Origin: Fertoeibacter niger
GTDB taxonomy: Bacteria; Pseudomonadota; Alphaproteobacteria; Rhodobacterales; Rhodobacteraceae
Length of the DNA: 64,000 nt
Direction of reading: 5' to 3'
Assembly (NCBI RefSeq): GCF_009380135.2
Contig: NZ_WHUT02000007.1
Location: 186,001 to 250,000, forward strand
Shown here: positions 19,319 through 28,031 of the stretch, piece by piece
Layout of the letters: each line of letters begins with the position of its first letter
How positions within the stretch are numbered: position 1 is the first letter of the stretch
Translations under genes and position numbers: made by a program
Notes under the pieces: model-generated
What the model saw: the letters and a program-made list of their open reading frames with translations, nothing else
The model's database searches: none
What the model was told of the DNA's origin: nothing

Positions 19319-19938
19319 CTGGCAAAGGCTGCGGCGCTGCCCCACAACTGCTTTACCCGCTGATCCCGCCCACAGGATTCGCGGTAGAATTTATAGGCAT
19401 TGGCCTGCGATTTCGGCCCGGCCCGGGTGATGATGATATTGCTGCCCTTGGCGTAATCCTGATGGTAATCTTCGGCCAGCCAGAACTTGCCCGCAGGCTC
19501 CACCGGCGTCACGATGGTCTGGCCCAAAGCCGCCTGCGCCGCTGCCTTGGCCTTTTCCGCTGCTGCCGTCTGGGCGGGTGTGGCGAAAATCGCCGTGCGG
19601 TAACTGTCGCCCCGGTCACAGAACTGCCCGCCCGCATCGGTCGGATCGACAGACCGGAAGAACAGATCAAGGATCTGCGCATAGCTGATCTTGCTGTTGT
19701 CGAACGTCACCTCGACGGCCTCGTAATGCCCGGTGCCGCCGCGCGTCACCTGTTTGTAGGTCGGGTTTTCCGTGGTCCCGCCGGTATAGCCCGATACCAC
19801 ATCCAGCACCCCCGGCACCTTTTCAAAATCCGCCTCGATGCACCAGAAACAGCCCCCCGCCAGCAGCGCCTTTTCCGTCGCCGCCTGTGCCGCCCCGCCA
19901 AAGGCCATCACCGCCGCCATCACCGCAAATTTCATCAT
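19315..19938 (-). CDS. msrA: Exported peptide-methionine (S)-S-oxide reductase MsrA
   Basis: A 207-residue MsrA that reduces the S-epimer of methionine sulfoxide. The catalytic GGCFWCIEADFEKVPGV has its reactive Cys at residue 30. A cleavable signal peptide precedes it (MMKFAVMAAVMAFGGAAQA), so the enzyme should act in the periplasm. Start chosen at 19938 because AGGAGG lies 7 bases upstream; the open frame extends further. YTGGTTENPTYKQV and GHYEAVEVTFD are family blocks. No msrB is adjacent. Confidence 0.92.
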   Translation of the reverse strand: MMKFAVMAAVMAFGGAAQAATEKALLAGGCFWCIEADFEKVPGVLDVVSGYTGGTTENPTYKQVTRGGTGHYEAVEVTFDNSKISYAQILDLFFRSVDPTDAGGQFCDRGDSYRTAIFATPAQTAAAEKAKAAAQAALGQTIVTPVEPAGKFWLAEDYHQDYAKGSNIIITRAGPKSQANAYKFYRESCGRDQRVKQLWGSAAAFAS

Positions 19939-20080
19939 GCCAAATCCTCCTGTTGGCGGAACGATGGGCGCACCCCGCCCCGCCGTCCACTCACCGCCCC
20001 GTGATCTCACGCACCAGTGATCGGCCCCCCTTGGCGCGGCCCGCCGCCCCGTCTAGCCTGCCCCGAAAGCGGAGCATGCG

Positions 20081-20980
20081 ATGACCGACCACATATCCAC
20101 CCATCAGGCCGAAGAAGACACCCGCAACGAGGCGATCCGGATCTATGTCAACGGCCGCATCCTGCCAAAGGCGCAGGCCGTGGTCAGCGTCTATGACGCG
20201 GGCTTCATGCTGGGCGATGGCGTGTGGGAGGGTATCCGGCTTTATGATGGCCGCTGGGCCTTCATCGATGAACATATCGAACGGCTGTTCGAGGCGGCCA
20301 AGGCGATTGACCTCGATATCGCCATGACGCCCGATCAGGTCATTCAGGCGGTGCTGGATACCCAGGCCGCCAATGGCATGACCACCGATGCCCATGCCCG
20401 GCTGATGGTGACGCGCGGCGTGAAATCACGCCCCTTCCAGCACCCGAAACTGGCGCGGCAAGGCCCCACCGTGGCGATCATCATGGAACATTCCAGACCC
20501 AAACTCCCCCGCCCGATCCGTCTGGCCACCGTGCCCCACCTGCGCGGCCTGCCGATGACCCAGGATCCCAAGCTGAACAGCCATTCCAAGCTGAACTGCA
20601 TCCTCGCCTGCATCGCCGCCGAAAAGGCTGGCGCGGATGAGGCGCTGATGCTGGACTTGCATGGTTTCGTGAACACCACCAACGCCTGCAACTTCTTCAT
20701 CGTGAAAAAAGGCGCGGTCTGGACCAGCACCGGCGACTATTGCATGAACGGCATCACCCGCGCCAAGGTCATCGCGCTGTGCCGCGCCAACGGCATCCCG
20801 GTGTATGAGCGGAACTTCTCTCTCGTCGATACCTACAGTGCGGACGAGGCGTTTCTGACAGGCACCTTCGGTGCGCAAACTCCGGTGGGCGTGATTGACG
20901 GGCGGCAGATCGGCACGGGTGACATGGGGCCGATGACGCAGCACCTGCGTGATCTTTACAAGAAACTGGTGGCGGCATGA
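20081..20980 (+). CDS. Class IV (fold-type IV) PLP aminotransferase
   Basis: A 299-residue protein of the branched-chain/D-amino-acid aminotransferase fold. The block VVSVYDAGFMLGDGVWEGIR and the PLP-lysine segment LNSHSKLNCILA (Lys near residue 170) are clear. The segment GFVNTTNACNFFIV aligns with the family VTEGTxSNIFIV, so the Glu that normally contacts the pyridine nitrogen of PLP appears replaced by Thr. GTFGAQTPVGVIDGR closes the active site. It is followed 52 bases later by a sulfotransferase-like gene on the same strand. Substrate unknown; a lyase or unusual transaminase is possible. Confidence 0.82.
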   Translation: MTDHISTHQAEEDTRNEAIRIYVNGRILPKAQAVVSVYDAGFMLGDGVWEGIRLYDGRWAFIDEHIERLFEAAKAIDLDIAMTPDQVIQAVLDTQAANGMTTDAHARLMVTRGVKSRPFQHPKLARQGPTVAIIMEHSRPKLPRPIRLATVPHLRGLPMTQDPKLNSHSKLNCILACIAAEKAGADEALMLDLHGFVNTTNACNFFIVKKGAVWTSTGDYCMNGITRAKVIALCRANGIPVYERNFSLVDTYSADEAFLTGTFGAQTPVGVIDGRQIGTGDMGPMTQHLRDLYKKLVAA

Positions 20981-21032
20981 CGCACCCGCCGTCTGCATCA
21001 CCTGTGCATCGAAATCATACGCAATGTGCATC

Positions 21033-21749
21033 ATGAAAATCGCCATGTGGTCCGGCCCCCGGAACCTGTCCACCGCCCTGATGTATGCCTTCGCCGCCCG
21101 GGGCGATTGCACCGTCTGGGACGAGCCGTTCTACGCCGCCTACCTCGCCGCCACCGGCATCGACCACCCGATGCGGGCCGAAATCATCGCGGCACATGAC
21201 CCCGACCCCGCCTCGGTCGCCCTTGCCTGCGCGGCCCCGACGGATCAGCCGCTTTTCTACCAGAAGCACATGACGGTGCACATGATCCCCCAGTTTGACC
21301 GGGCCTTCATGCGCAGCCTCACAAACGTGTTCCTCATCCGCCACCCCGCCCGCGTCGTCGCCTCCTATGCCAAAAAGCGCGAAGGCCCCACGCTGGCCGA
21401 CATCGGCTTTGTGCAACAGGCAGATCTGTTTGACGAGGTTTGCCAATGGCTTGGCCATGCGCCGCTAGTCATCGACAGCGCCGAAATCCGCGCCGATCCG
21501 GCGCGCGCGCTGGCCGGGCTTTGCGCTGCGCTGGGCATTTCATGGACGGAAAACATGCTGCACTGGCCTGCCGGTGGCCACGCCGCCGACGGTGTCTGGG
21601 CCCCGCATTGGTATGGCGCGGTGCATCGTTCCACAGGTTTTGAGGCGGCGGAAGGGCCGTTCCCAGTGCTGTCGGCAGACTATCAGCGCCTGTCAGATCA
21701 GGCGCTGCCCTTTTACGAAAGGCTGGCCGCCTACCGCCTGCGCCCCTAA
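21033..21749 (+). CDS. Sulfotransferase-like P-loop protein
   Basis: A 238-residue protein starting MKIAMWSGPRNLSTALMYAF. The SGPRNLSTAL loop corresponds to the 5'-phosphosulfate-binding loop of PAPS-dependent sulfotransferases, and VFLIRHPARVVASY to the 3'-phosphate-binding region with conserved Arg and Ser. WDEPFYAAYL is typical of this bacterial subgroup. In-frame ATG codons exist at 21024 and 21033, and 21033 gives the family start. It follows the class IV aminotransferase; proteins joining these two domains are known in plants (remembered, not checked). The end overlaps the convergent SCP2 gene. Confidence 0.72.
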   Translation: MKIAMWSGPRNLSTALMYAFAARGDCTVWDEPFYAAYLAATGIDHPMRAEIIAAHDPDPASVALACAAPTDQPLFYQKHMTVHMIPQFDRAFMRSLTNVFLIRHPARVVASYAKKREGPTLADIGFVQQADLFDEVCQWLGHAPLVIDSAEIRADPARALAGLCAALGISWTENMLHWPAGGHAADGVWAPHWYGAVHRSTGFEAAEGPFPVLSADYQRLSDQALPFYERLAAYRLRP

Positions 21750-22030
21750 CCCAGCAGTTTCGCCAGCTTCATCGCCACCGCCGGGTCGCCCGAAATCTTC
21801 AGCTTGCCGGTCAGCATGCCCGTCATCGGGTTCAGCTTTCCCGTCAGCAGTTTCACCAGATTGTCCTGCGAAATCCGCAAGGTGCAGTCTGTCTCGCGGT
21901 CATCCAGGCTGGCCGCGCCATCAGCCAGAACGATCACTCCGTCCGGCGCACAGTCGAATTTCAACGAGCCTTCAAAGGCCTGACCGCCCAGATTGGCATT
22001 GATCTTTTCCGCGATGCTTTCCAGCGTCAT
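21746..22030 (-). CDS. SCP2 sterol-carrier-domain protein
   Basis: A 94-residue single-domain SCP2 protein, a hydrophobic-ligand binding fold. It has FEGSLKFDCAPDGVIVLADG in the N-terminal strands and LLTGKLNPMTGMLTGKLKISGD, the family KGxxNPMxAFMxGKLKxxGD motif. Probably binds lipids or acyl chains in the cytoplasm; the ligand is not predictable. It is convergent with the sulfotransferase-like gene and downstream of the argG terminator. Confidence 0.87.
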   Translation of the reverse strand: MTLESIAEKINANLGGQAFEGSLKFDCAPDGVIVLADGAASLDDRETDCTLRISQDNLVKLLTGKLNPMTGMLTGKLKISGDPAVAMKLAKLLG

Positions 22031-22100
22031 GGCGGCATTCCTTGCGTGATGGTGGCAGAATCGAGTGGTTCAGCGCCATGCAATCGCGCCTTTGCGTCAG

Positions 22101-22133
22101 AAAAAGGGCCGCACAGCTATGCCGCACGGCCCC
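22101..22133 (-). terminator. Intrinsic terminator of argG
   Basis: On the minus strand a GGGCCGTGC / GTGCGGCCC stem (two wobble pairs) is followed by five U residues, 7 bases after the argG stop codon. A conventional Rho-independent terminator. Confidence 0.75.
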
Positions 22134-22139
22134 CCGATG

Positions 22140-23372
22140 TTAGCCCTTTTTCGCCACCCGCGCGTTCCGCGTGGCGATCAGTTTCAGCCGCAGCGCATTC
22201 AGGCGGATGAAACCTGCCGCATCCTTCTGGTCATAGGCACCCGCATCTTCCTCGAACGTCACATGCTTTTCGGAATAAAGCGAATGGTCAGACCAACGCG
22301 CCACCGTGCGCACAGATCCTTTGTAAAGCTTCACCCGCACCGTGCCCGACACATGTTCTTGTGATTTGTCGATCAGCGCCTGCAACATCTCGCGTTCGGG
22401 CGAATACCAGAACCCGTTGTAGATCAGTTCTGCGTAACGCGGCATGATGCTGTCTTTCAGATGGCCCGCGCCCGCATCCAGGGTGATCTGTTCAATCCCG
22501 CGATGCGCCTCCAGCAAGATCGTGCCGCCGGGGGTTTCATAGATGCCGCGCGATTTCATGCCCACGAACCGGTTTTCCACCAGATCCAGCCGCCCCACGC
22601 CATGCCGCCCGCCGATTTCGTTCAGGCGGGTCAGGATGGTGGCCGGGCTCATCGCCTCGCCGTTGATCGCCACGGCATCGCCTGCCTCGAAGGTGATTTC
22701 CAGCATTTCCGCAGTATCAGGCGCATCTTCCGGCGCAACGGTGCGCTGATACACATAATCCGGGGCCTCGTCGCCCGGGTTCTCCAGCGCCTTGCCCTCG
22801 GATGACGTGTGCAGCAGGTTGGCATCCACCGAAAACGGCGCCTCGCCGCGCTTGTCCTTGGAGATCGGAATCTGGTTGGCCTCGGCAAATTCGATCAGCT
22901 TGGTGCGGCTTGTCAGATCCCATTCGCGCCACGGCGCGATCACCTTGATGGCCGGGTTCAGCGCATAGGCGGAAAGCTCGAACCGCACCTGATCGTTGCC
23001 TTTGCCGGTCGCACCATGCGCCACGGCATCGGCCCCGGTTTCCTCGGCGATCCGCACCAGATGCTTGGAAATCAGCGGCCGGGCGATGGATGTGCCCAGC
23101 AGATAAAGCCCTTCATACAAGGCGTTGGCCCGGAACATCGGGAACACGAAGTCGCGCACGAATTCCTCGCGCACATCGACGATGTGGATGTTTTCCGGCG
23201 CGATGCCCAGCGTCACCGCCTTGGCCCGCGCGGGTTCCAGCTCCTCACCCTGCCCCAGATCGGCGGTGAAGGTGACAACCTCGCAGCCATATTCGGTCTG
23301 CAGCCATTTCAGGATGATCGAGGTATCAAGCCCGCCGGAATAGGCGAGGACGACTTTCTTCGGTTTCGACAT
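22140..23372 (-). CDS. argG: Argininosuccinate synthase
   Basis: A 410-residue enzyme joining citrulline and aspartate with ATP in arginine synthesis. It has the N-type PP-loop [16 protein letters not shown] at residues 9-24, [15 protein letters not shown], the APWREW segment and [13 protein letters not shown]. Length and start are normal, with GAGGGAG upstream of the ATG. It ends at a clear intrinsic terminator and is divergent from ilvA. Confidence 0.96.
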   Translation of the reverse strand: MSKPKKVVLAYSGGLDTSIILKWLQTEYGCEVVTFTADLGQGEELEPARAKAVTLGIAPENIHIVDVREEFVRDFVFPMFRANALYEGLYLLGTSIARPLISKHLVRIAEETGADAVAHGATGKGNDQVRFELSAYALNPAIKVIAPWREWDLTSRTKLIEFAEANQIPISKDKRGEAPFSVDANLLHTSSEGKALENPGDEAPDYVYQRTVAPEDAPDTAEMLEITFEAGDAVAINGEAMSPATILTRLNEIGGRHGVGRLDLVENRFVGMKSRGIYETPGGTILLEAHRGIEQITLDAGAGHLKDSIMPRYAELIYNGFWYSPEREMLQALIDKSQEHVSGTVRVKLYKGSVRTVARWSDHSLYSEKHVTFEEDAGAYDQKDAAGFIRLNALRLKLIATRNARVAKKG

Positions 23373-23460
23373 GGCACTGCTCCCTCGCGGTTTGGTCCGC
23401 GATTACTGGCAAACGGCATGAAGGGCAAGAACAGCCCCGTCACCGATACAATTCCGTTGC

Positions 23461-23486
23461 TTTTGGCCCATGTTTCCTTGCCAAAA
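23461..23486. promoter_or_regulatory. Inverted repeat between argG and ilvA
   Basis: TTTTGGC-N12-GCCAAAA, perfect 7-base arms, in the 140-base divergent gap, 27 bases before the ilvA start. The symmetry and position suggest an operator for a dimeric regulator of one or both amino-acid genes; the regulator is unknown. Confidence 0.4.
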
Positions 23487-23512
23487 CCCGCGCCTTGCGC
23501 CATTTCCGCCCG

Positions 23513-24760
23513 ATGACCCAGTTCACCGATGCCGCCCGTGCGGCCACACTCGCCCTGCGCGACCTGTTCCCCGAGACGCCTTTGCAGCGCAACGACCATC
23601 TGTCGGCGCGCTATGGGGCCGATATCTGGCTGAAGCGCGAAGATCTGACGCCTGTGCGCAGCTACAAACTGCGCGGCGCGTTCAACGCGATGCGCAAGGT
23701 GCGGGCGAACCAGCCGGCGCAGATGCAGTTTGTCTGCGCCAGCGCGGGCAACCATGCGCAGGGGGTGGCCTTTGCCTGCCGGCATTTCGGGGTGCGGGGC
23801 ATCATCTTCATGCCGGTGACGACGCCGCAGCAAAAGATCGACAAGACCCGGGCCTTTGGCGGCGAGGGGGTCGAGATCGTGCTGACCGGCGACTATTTCG
23901 ATCAGACGCTGGCGGCCGCGCAGGCGCTGTGCCGCGACCGTGGCGCGCATTTCCTGTCGCCGTTCGATGATGCCGATGTAATCGAAGGGCAGGCCTCGGT
24001 GGCCGTGGAAATGCTGGATCAGTTAGGGACCGCGCCTGATCTGGTGATTCTGCCCGTGGGGGGCGGTGGGCTGTCGTCGGGTGTGACCGGCTATCTGCGC
24101 GCCATGGCCCCGGCCACCGACTACCGCTTTGTGGAGCCTTCGGGCGGGGCCAGCCTGCTGGCGGCAATCGAGGCGGGTGCGCCAACGCGGCTGGCAAAGG
24201 TGAACAGTTTTGTTGACGGCGCGGCGGTGGCGCGGCTGGGGGACAAGACCTTTGCGATGCTGGATTGGGTGCGCCCCGAACAGGTGTTGCTGGCACCCGA
24301 GGACCGCATCTGTGTAACCATGCTGGAAATGCTGAACATCGAAGGCATCGTGCTGGAACCCGCGGGTGCGCTGTCGGTCGATGTTCTGCCGGAACTGGCC
24401 GGGCAGATCGCGGGCAAGACGGTGGTGTGTGTGACATCGGGTGGGAATTTCGATTTCGAGCGCCTGCCAGAGGTGAAGGAACGCGCGCAACGCTATTCGG
24501 GCGTGAAGAAATATTTCATCCTGCGGATGCCGCAACGCCCCGGCGCGCTTCGCGAATTCCTGATGATGCTGGGGCCGGATGATGACATCGCCCGGTTTGA
24601 GTATCTGAAGAAATCGGCACGCAACTTCGGTTCCGTGCTGATCGGGATAGAGACGCGCAAGGCCGAGAATTTCCAGCGCCTTTTCGCGACGATGGACGAG
24701 GCAGGGTTCAGCTACCGCGATATTACCGGCGATGAAGCCTTGGCCGAGTTTCTGATCTGA
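23513..24760 (+). CDS. ilvA: Threonine ammonia-lyase (threonine dehydratase)
   Basis: A 415-residue PLP enzyme making 2-oxobutanoate for isoleucine synthesis. The PLP lysine is Lys52 in VRSYKLRGAFNAM, and the glycine-rich phosphate loop PVGGGGLSSGV and SAGNHAQGVAFAC are present. One C-terminal ACT-like regulatory segment follows (YFILRMPQRPGALREFLMML, from about residue 325), the one-domain form. The frame opens at a TTG at 23495, but the 23513 ATG gives the normal N-terminus. Its reactive enamine product is the substrate class cleared by RidA, encoded at 9760. Confidence 0.93.
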   Translation: MTQFTDAARAATLALRDLFPETPLQRNDHLSARYGADIWLKREDLTPVRSYKLRGAFNAMRKVRANQPAQMQFVCASAGNHAQGVAFACRHFGVRGIIFMPVTTPQQKIDKTRAFGGEGVEIVLTGDYFDQTLAAAQALCRDRGAHFLSPFDDADVIEGQASVAVEMLDQLGTAPDLVILPVGGGGLSSGVTGYLRAMAPATDYRFVEPSGGASLLAAIEAGAPTRLAKVNSFVDGAAVARLGDKTFAMLDWVRPEQVLLAPEDRICVTMLEMLNIEGIVLEPAGALSVDVLPELAGQIAGKTVVCVTSGGNFDFERLPEVKERAQRYSGVKKYFILRMPQRPGALREFLMMLGPDDDIARFEYLKKSARNFGSVLIGIETRKAENFQRLFATMDEAGFSYRDITGDEALAEFLI

Positions 24761-24767
24761 TCCCGCA

Positions 24768-25100
24768 TCAGGCGGCTGACAGTCGCGACATGCCGCGCAG
24801 AAATTCTTCCTTCGACTGGGCATAGCTTTGCCGCACCCGGGCCAGTTCGACATCCTGCGGCGCACCGGCGGCGGCCATGCGTTCGCCGTCCTGGCACAAT
24901 GCGGCCAGATCGCTGAAACCCAGGTTCAGCGCGCTGCCTTTCAGAAAATGCAGCGAACCCTCAATTGATTCGGGGGCTGGAGTGCCTGCCAGCCGTGCGA
25001 TGGCCTCATCCGCCTCTTGCAGAAAAAGCTCGGCCACCTCGGTGAAACTTTCCGCCCCGATTTCAGACCGCAGTTCTGCCACGCGCACCCAGTCAATCAT
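24768..25100 (-). CDS. Histidine phosphotransfer (Hpt) domain protein
   Basis: A 110-residue stand-alone Hpt protein. The phosphorylatable residue is His51 in SLHFLKGSALNLGF, a good match to the HxLKGSS motif. Start chosen at 25100, with GGGAGGGTG just upstream; the frame extends to 25184. Such proteins relay phosphate between hybrid kinases and response regulators. The divergent neighbour is a receiver-PP2C phosphatase (25255), the natural candidate partner. It is convergent with ilvA, 7 bases away. Confidence 0.88.
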   Translation of the reverse strand: MIDWVRVAELRSEIGAESFTEVAELFLQEADEAIARLAGTPAPESIEGSLHFLKGSALNLGFSDLAALCQDGERMAAAGAPQDVELARVRQSYAQSKEEFLRGMSRLSAA

Positions 25101-25254
25101 CACACCCTCCCTGCTGCCTGCGCACGTGACCCAAGTTGCGCCAGTGGCATTAACAAGCTGTAATACCGCAGGTTGTAGAAACAAAGCATTTTAGCCTTCA
25201 CCCGGCGTTAAGGCCACGGCGCGATACCGGCGGAAACGCTCTGCGAGGTGGCCT

Positions 25255-26511
25255 TTGTCAGCACGAATACCCATGCCGCTGCCCGCCCCGCCGCAACCGG
25301 CGGTGGCCCGTCATGTGCTGATCGTGGATGACAGCCGGGCGCAGCGGCGCATTCTGTGCCTGTCGCTGCTGCGCCGGGGCTACCGCGTGACCGAGGCCGC
25401 ATCGGCGGAAGAGGCGCTGGATCTGTGCCGGGCGACAGCATTTGACATCATCCTGTCAGACTGGGTGATGCCGGGCCTGTCGGGGCTGGAGTTCTGCCAG
25501 CTTTTCCGCGCCTTGCCGCGCGAGGGCTATGGCTATTTCATCCTGCTCACCTCCAAATCCGACAAGGCCGAGGTGGCCGACGGGCTGGATGGCGGGGCCG
25601 ATGATTTCCTGACGAAACCCGTCAGCGCGCATGAACTGCACGCGCGGCTGCGGGCGGGCGAGCGGATTTTGGGCATGCAGGCAGAGCTGGTGCAGAAAAA
25701 CCGGCTGGTCGGGGCGACTCTGGCCGAGTTGCAAAAGCTGTATGACTCGCTTGACCGCGACCTGATCGAGGCGCGCAAGTTGCAACAGACGCTGATGCGC
25801 GAACGCCGCCGCAATTTCGGGCGCGGCACGGCGACGTTGCTGCTGCGCCCTTCGGGCCATGTGGGGGGGGATCTGGTGGGCAGTTTCGACATCAGCCCGG
25901 GTCGGATTGCGCTTTATTCGGTGGATGTGGCCGGGCATGGCGTGGCGGCGGCGATGATGACGGCGCGGCTGGCGGGGCTGCTTTCGGGGGCATCGCCCGA
26001 TCAGAACATCGCGCTGATTGCGGGCGCAAAGGGTGGCGCCTGGCCCCCCGAGGCGGTAGCCGAGCGGCTGAACCGCCTGATGTTGCAGGATATTCAGGTG
26101 GATCAGTATTTTACCCTTGCCTATGCCGAGGTTGATCTTGCAACGGGTCATGTCGCGCTGGTGCAGGCGGGCCACCCGCATCCGGCGCTGCTGCGCGCAT
26201 CCGGAGAGGTGGAGTTTCTGGGCCAGGGTGGGCTGCCGATCGGGCTGATCGACGGGGCAAGCTATGCCCGGACCGATGCCCGGCTTGCCGCCGGCGACCG
26301 GCTGTTGCTGCTGTCGGATGGCGTGACGGAATGCCCCGACCCGGCTGGCACCGAACTGGGGCAGCAGGGCCTCGCGCATATTCTGGCCGCCAATGCCGCC
26401 CTTGGCAGCGATGATCTGCTGGAGGCGCTGATGTGGAACCTGAACAGCCATTCCGGCGGGGCCGACTTTCCCGATGACGTGTCGGGCGTGCTGTTCCACT
26501 ACAGCGGCTGA
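25255..26511 (+). CDS. Response regulator with PP2C (SpoIIE/RsbU-type) phosphatase domain
   Basis: A 418-residue two-domain signalling protein. The receiver domain (about 18-145) has acidic DD at 25-26, phospho-acceptor Asp69 in IILSDWVMPG, and Lys121 in FLTKP. A coiled linker (about 145-185, ELQKLYDSLDRDLIEARKLQ) joins a PP2C domain with GGDLVGSF, SVDVAGHGVAAAMMTARL and LLSDGVTEC. Such proteins usually dephosphorylate an anti-sigma-factor antagonist. The start may be TTG at 25255, with GAGGTGG 4-10 bases upstream, or ATG at 25273. It resembles in layout RbaY of Rhodobacter capsulatus, which affects gene transfer agent production; this is a suggestion only. Confidence 0.88.
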   Translation: MSARIPMPLPAPPQPAVARHVLIVDDSRAQRRILCLSLLRRGYRVTEAASAEEALDLCRATAFDIILSDWVMPGLSGLEFCQLFRALPREGYGYFILLTSKSDKAEVADGLDGGADDFLTKPVSAHELHARLRAGERILGMQAELVQKNRLVGATLAELQKLYDSLDRDLIEARKLQQTLMRERRRNFGRGTATLLLRPSGHVGGDLVGSFDISPGRIALYSVDVAGHGVAAAMMTARLAGLLSGASPDQNIALIAGAKGGAWPPEAVAERLNRLMLQDIQVDQYFTLAYAEVDLATGHVALVQAGHPHPALLRASGEVEFLGQGGLPIGLIDGASYARTDARLAAGDRLLLLSDGVTECPDPAGTELGQQGLAHILAANAALGSDDLLEALMWNLNSHSGGADFPDDVSGVLFHYSG

Positions 26512-26518
26512 AAGCCGG

Positions 26519-26965
26519 TCACGGCGCGCCACCCAGCAGCCGCGTCAGCATCGCGCGATCGCCGGGGTTGCCCAATGCGGCGATCGCACTGGCCGCAGGC
26601 AGCCACATGGCGGTATGGCCCGGCTCTGTCGGTGGCCCCAGCCGCTGCACCGGGCGGGCAAGGTAGACGGTGCACAGCTTTTCCGCCCACAGGTCATATT
26701 CCGGCATGTAGGTGAACCGCCGGAACGCCCAGAGCCGCCGCTGCACCGCAATGCGCCAGCCGGTTTCCTCGATCACCTCGCGGTGCAGGGCGGGGATCGG
26801 GTGTTCGCCCTTGTCAATGCCGCCGCCCGGAAGTTGGATTTCCGGCACGGGATCGGCCTGATGTGTGACAAGTATCTGCCCCTCGCGCAGCAGGATCGCA
26901 TAGACACCGGGGCGGCGGATGTAACGGCGGGCGGGGTCTGGGGCGTCGCCAAAGCGTCTGATCAT
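26519..26965 (-). CDS. Nudix hydrolase
   Basis: A 148-residue Nudix protein. The Nudix box reads GGIDKGEHPIPALHREVIEE then TGW (about residues 47-70), with all catalytic Glu residues. RPGVYAILLREGQILVTHQ precedes it. Substrate cannot be told; small single-domain members often sanitise nucleotides. It is convergent with the receiver-phosphatase gene and divergent from hslO, with about 75 bases between starts. Confidence 0.87.
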   Translation of the reverse strand: MIRRFGDAPDPARRYIRRPGVYAILLREGQILVTHQADPVPEIQLPGGGIDKGEHPIPALHREVIEETGWRIAVQRRLWAFRRFTYMPEYDLWAEKLCTVYLARPVQRLGPPTEPGHTAMWLPAASAIAALGNPGDRAMLTRLLGGAP

Positions 26966-27041
26966 GCTGTTGCCCTTGGTGCATCGGTTGCCGTGCCTAT
27001 ATAGGCGCGGTATGCCAAGGCTTGCGCCTCAAGGAAACCCC

Positions 27042-28031
27042 ATGACACTCGGATCTCAAATCGCCTGGGACGATACCGTCCTGCCCTTTCAGCTTGACCG
27101 TTGCGACATCCGCGGCCGCGTGGCGCGGCTGGACGGTGTGCTGGATCAGGTGCTGTCGAAACATGACTATCCGCCGCAGATCGAGGCGCTGGTGGCCGAG
27201 GCGGCGCTGATCACCGCGCTGATCGGCCAGACGATAAAGCTGCGCTGGAAACTGTCGTTGCAGATCAGGGGCAGCGGTGCGGTGCGCCTCATCGCCACCG
27301 ATTATTATGGCCCCACGGATGACGGGGCCCCCGCGCGCATCCGCGCCTATGCGGGCTATGAGGCGGATGCGCTGACCGCAGGGCCGGCGTTCGACCAGAT
27401 CGGCGAGGGGTATTTTGCCATCCTGATCGACCAGGGCGAGGGCACGGTGCCCTATCAGGGCATCACGCCCTTGGCGGGGGGGTCGCTGTCGGCCTGCGCC
27501 GAGACATATTTTGCCCAGTCCGAACAATTGCCCACCCGATTCGCGCTGACCTTTGGCCGCTCGCAGATGCCGGGCGCGGGCGAGGCATGGCGCGCGGGCG
27601 GAGTGATGTTGCAGCACATGCCCAAAGCCTCGCCCTTTGTGGCCGATGCGGGCGGCACGGGAGAGGGCGGGCTGTTGCAGCATGCCGATATTCTGGACGG
27701 CGAGGCCGGCGAGAACTGGACCCGCGCCAACATGCTGCTGGATACGGTGGAGGAGCTGGAGCTGATCGGCCCAACCGTGCAGCCCACCGACCTGCTGGTG
27801 CGCCTGTTCCATGAGGAGGAACCCCGCGTCTATGATGCCCAGCCCGTGCGTTTCGGCTGTTCCTGCGCGCCCGACAGGGTGCGCGAAACCCTGTCGATCT
27901 ATTCCGCTGATGACATCGCCGAGATGATCAACGACGATGGTGTGCTGACCGCCGATTGCCAGTTCTGTGGCGCACATTACGAATTTGATCCGGCGACGCT
28001 GGGTGCAGGGGTAGCGGGAGATGCGGCCTGA
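27042..28031 (+). CDS. hslO: Redox-regulated chaperone Hsp33
   Basis: A 329-residue chaperone activated by oxidation and unfolding. The zinc/redox-switch cysteines are in FGCSCAPDR and CQFCGAHYEF at the C-terminus, the CxC...CxxC pattern. The N-terminal substrate-binding domain contains ITALIGQTIKLRWKLSLQI, with Lys in place of some family positions. Start chosen at 27042, with AAGGA at a suitable distance; upstream in-frame ATGs at 26964 and 27012 are less likely. The stop overlaps the next Nudix gene. Confidence 0.93.
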   Translation: MTLGSQIAWDDTVLPFQLDRCDIRGRVARLDGVLDQVLSKHDYPPQIEALVAEAALITALIGQTIKLRWKLSLQIRGSGAVRLIATDYYGPTDDGAPARIRAYAGYEADALTAGPAFDQIGEGYFAILIDQGEGTVPYQGITPLAGGSLSACAETYFAQSEQLPTRFALTFGRSQMPGAGEAWRAGGVMLQHMPKASPFVADAGGTGEGGLLQHADILDGEAGENWTRANMLLDTVEELELIGPTVQPTDLLVRLFHEEEPRVYDAQPVRFGCSCAPDRVRETLSIYSADDIAEMINDDGVLTADCQFCGAHYEFDPATLGAGVAGDAA

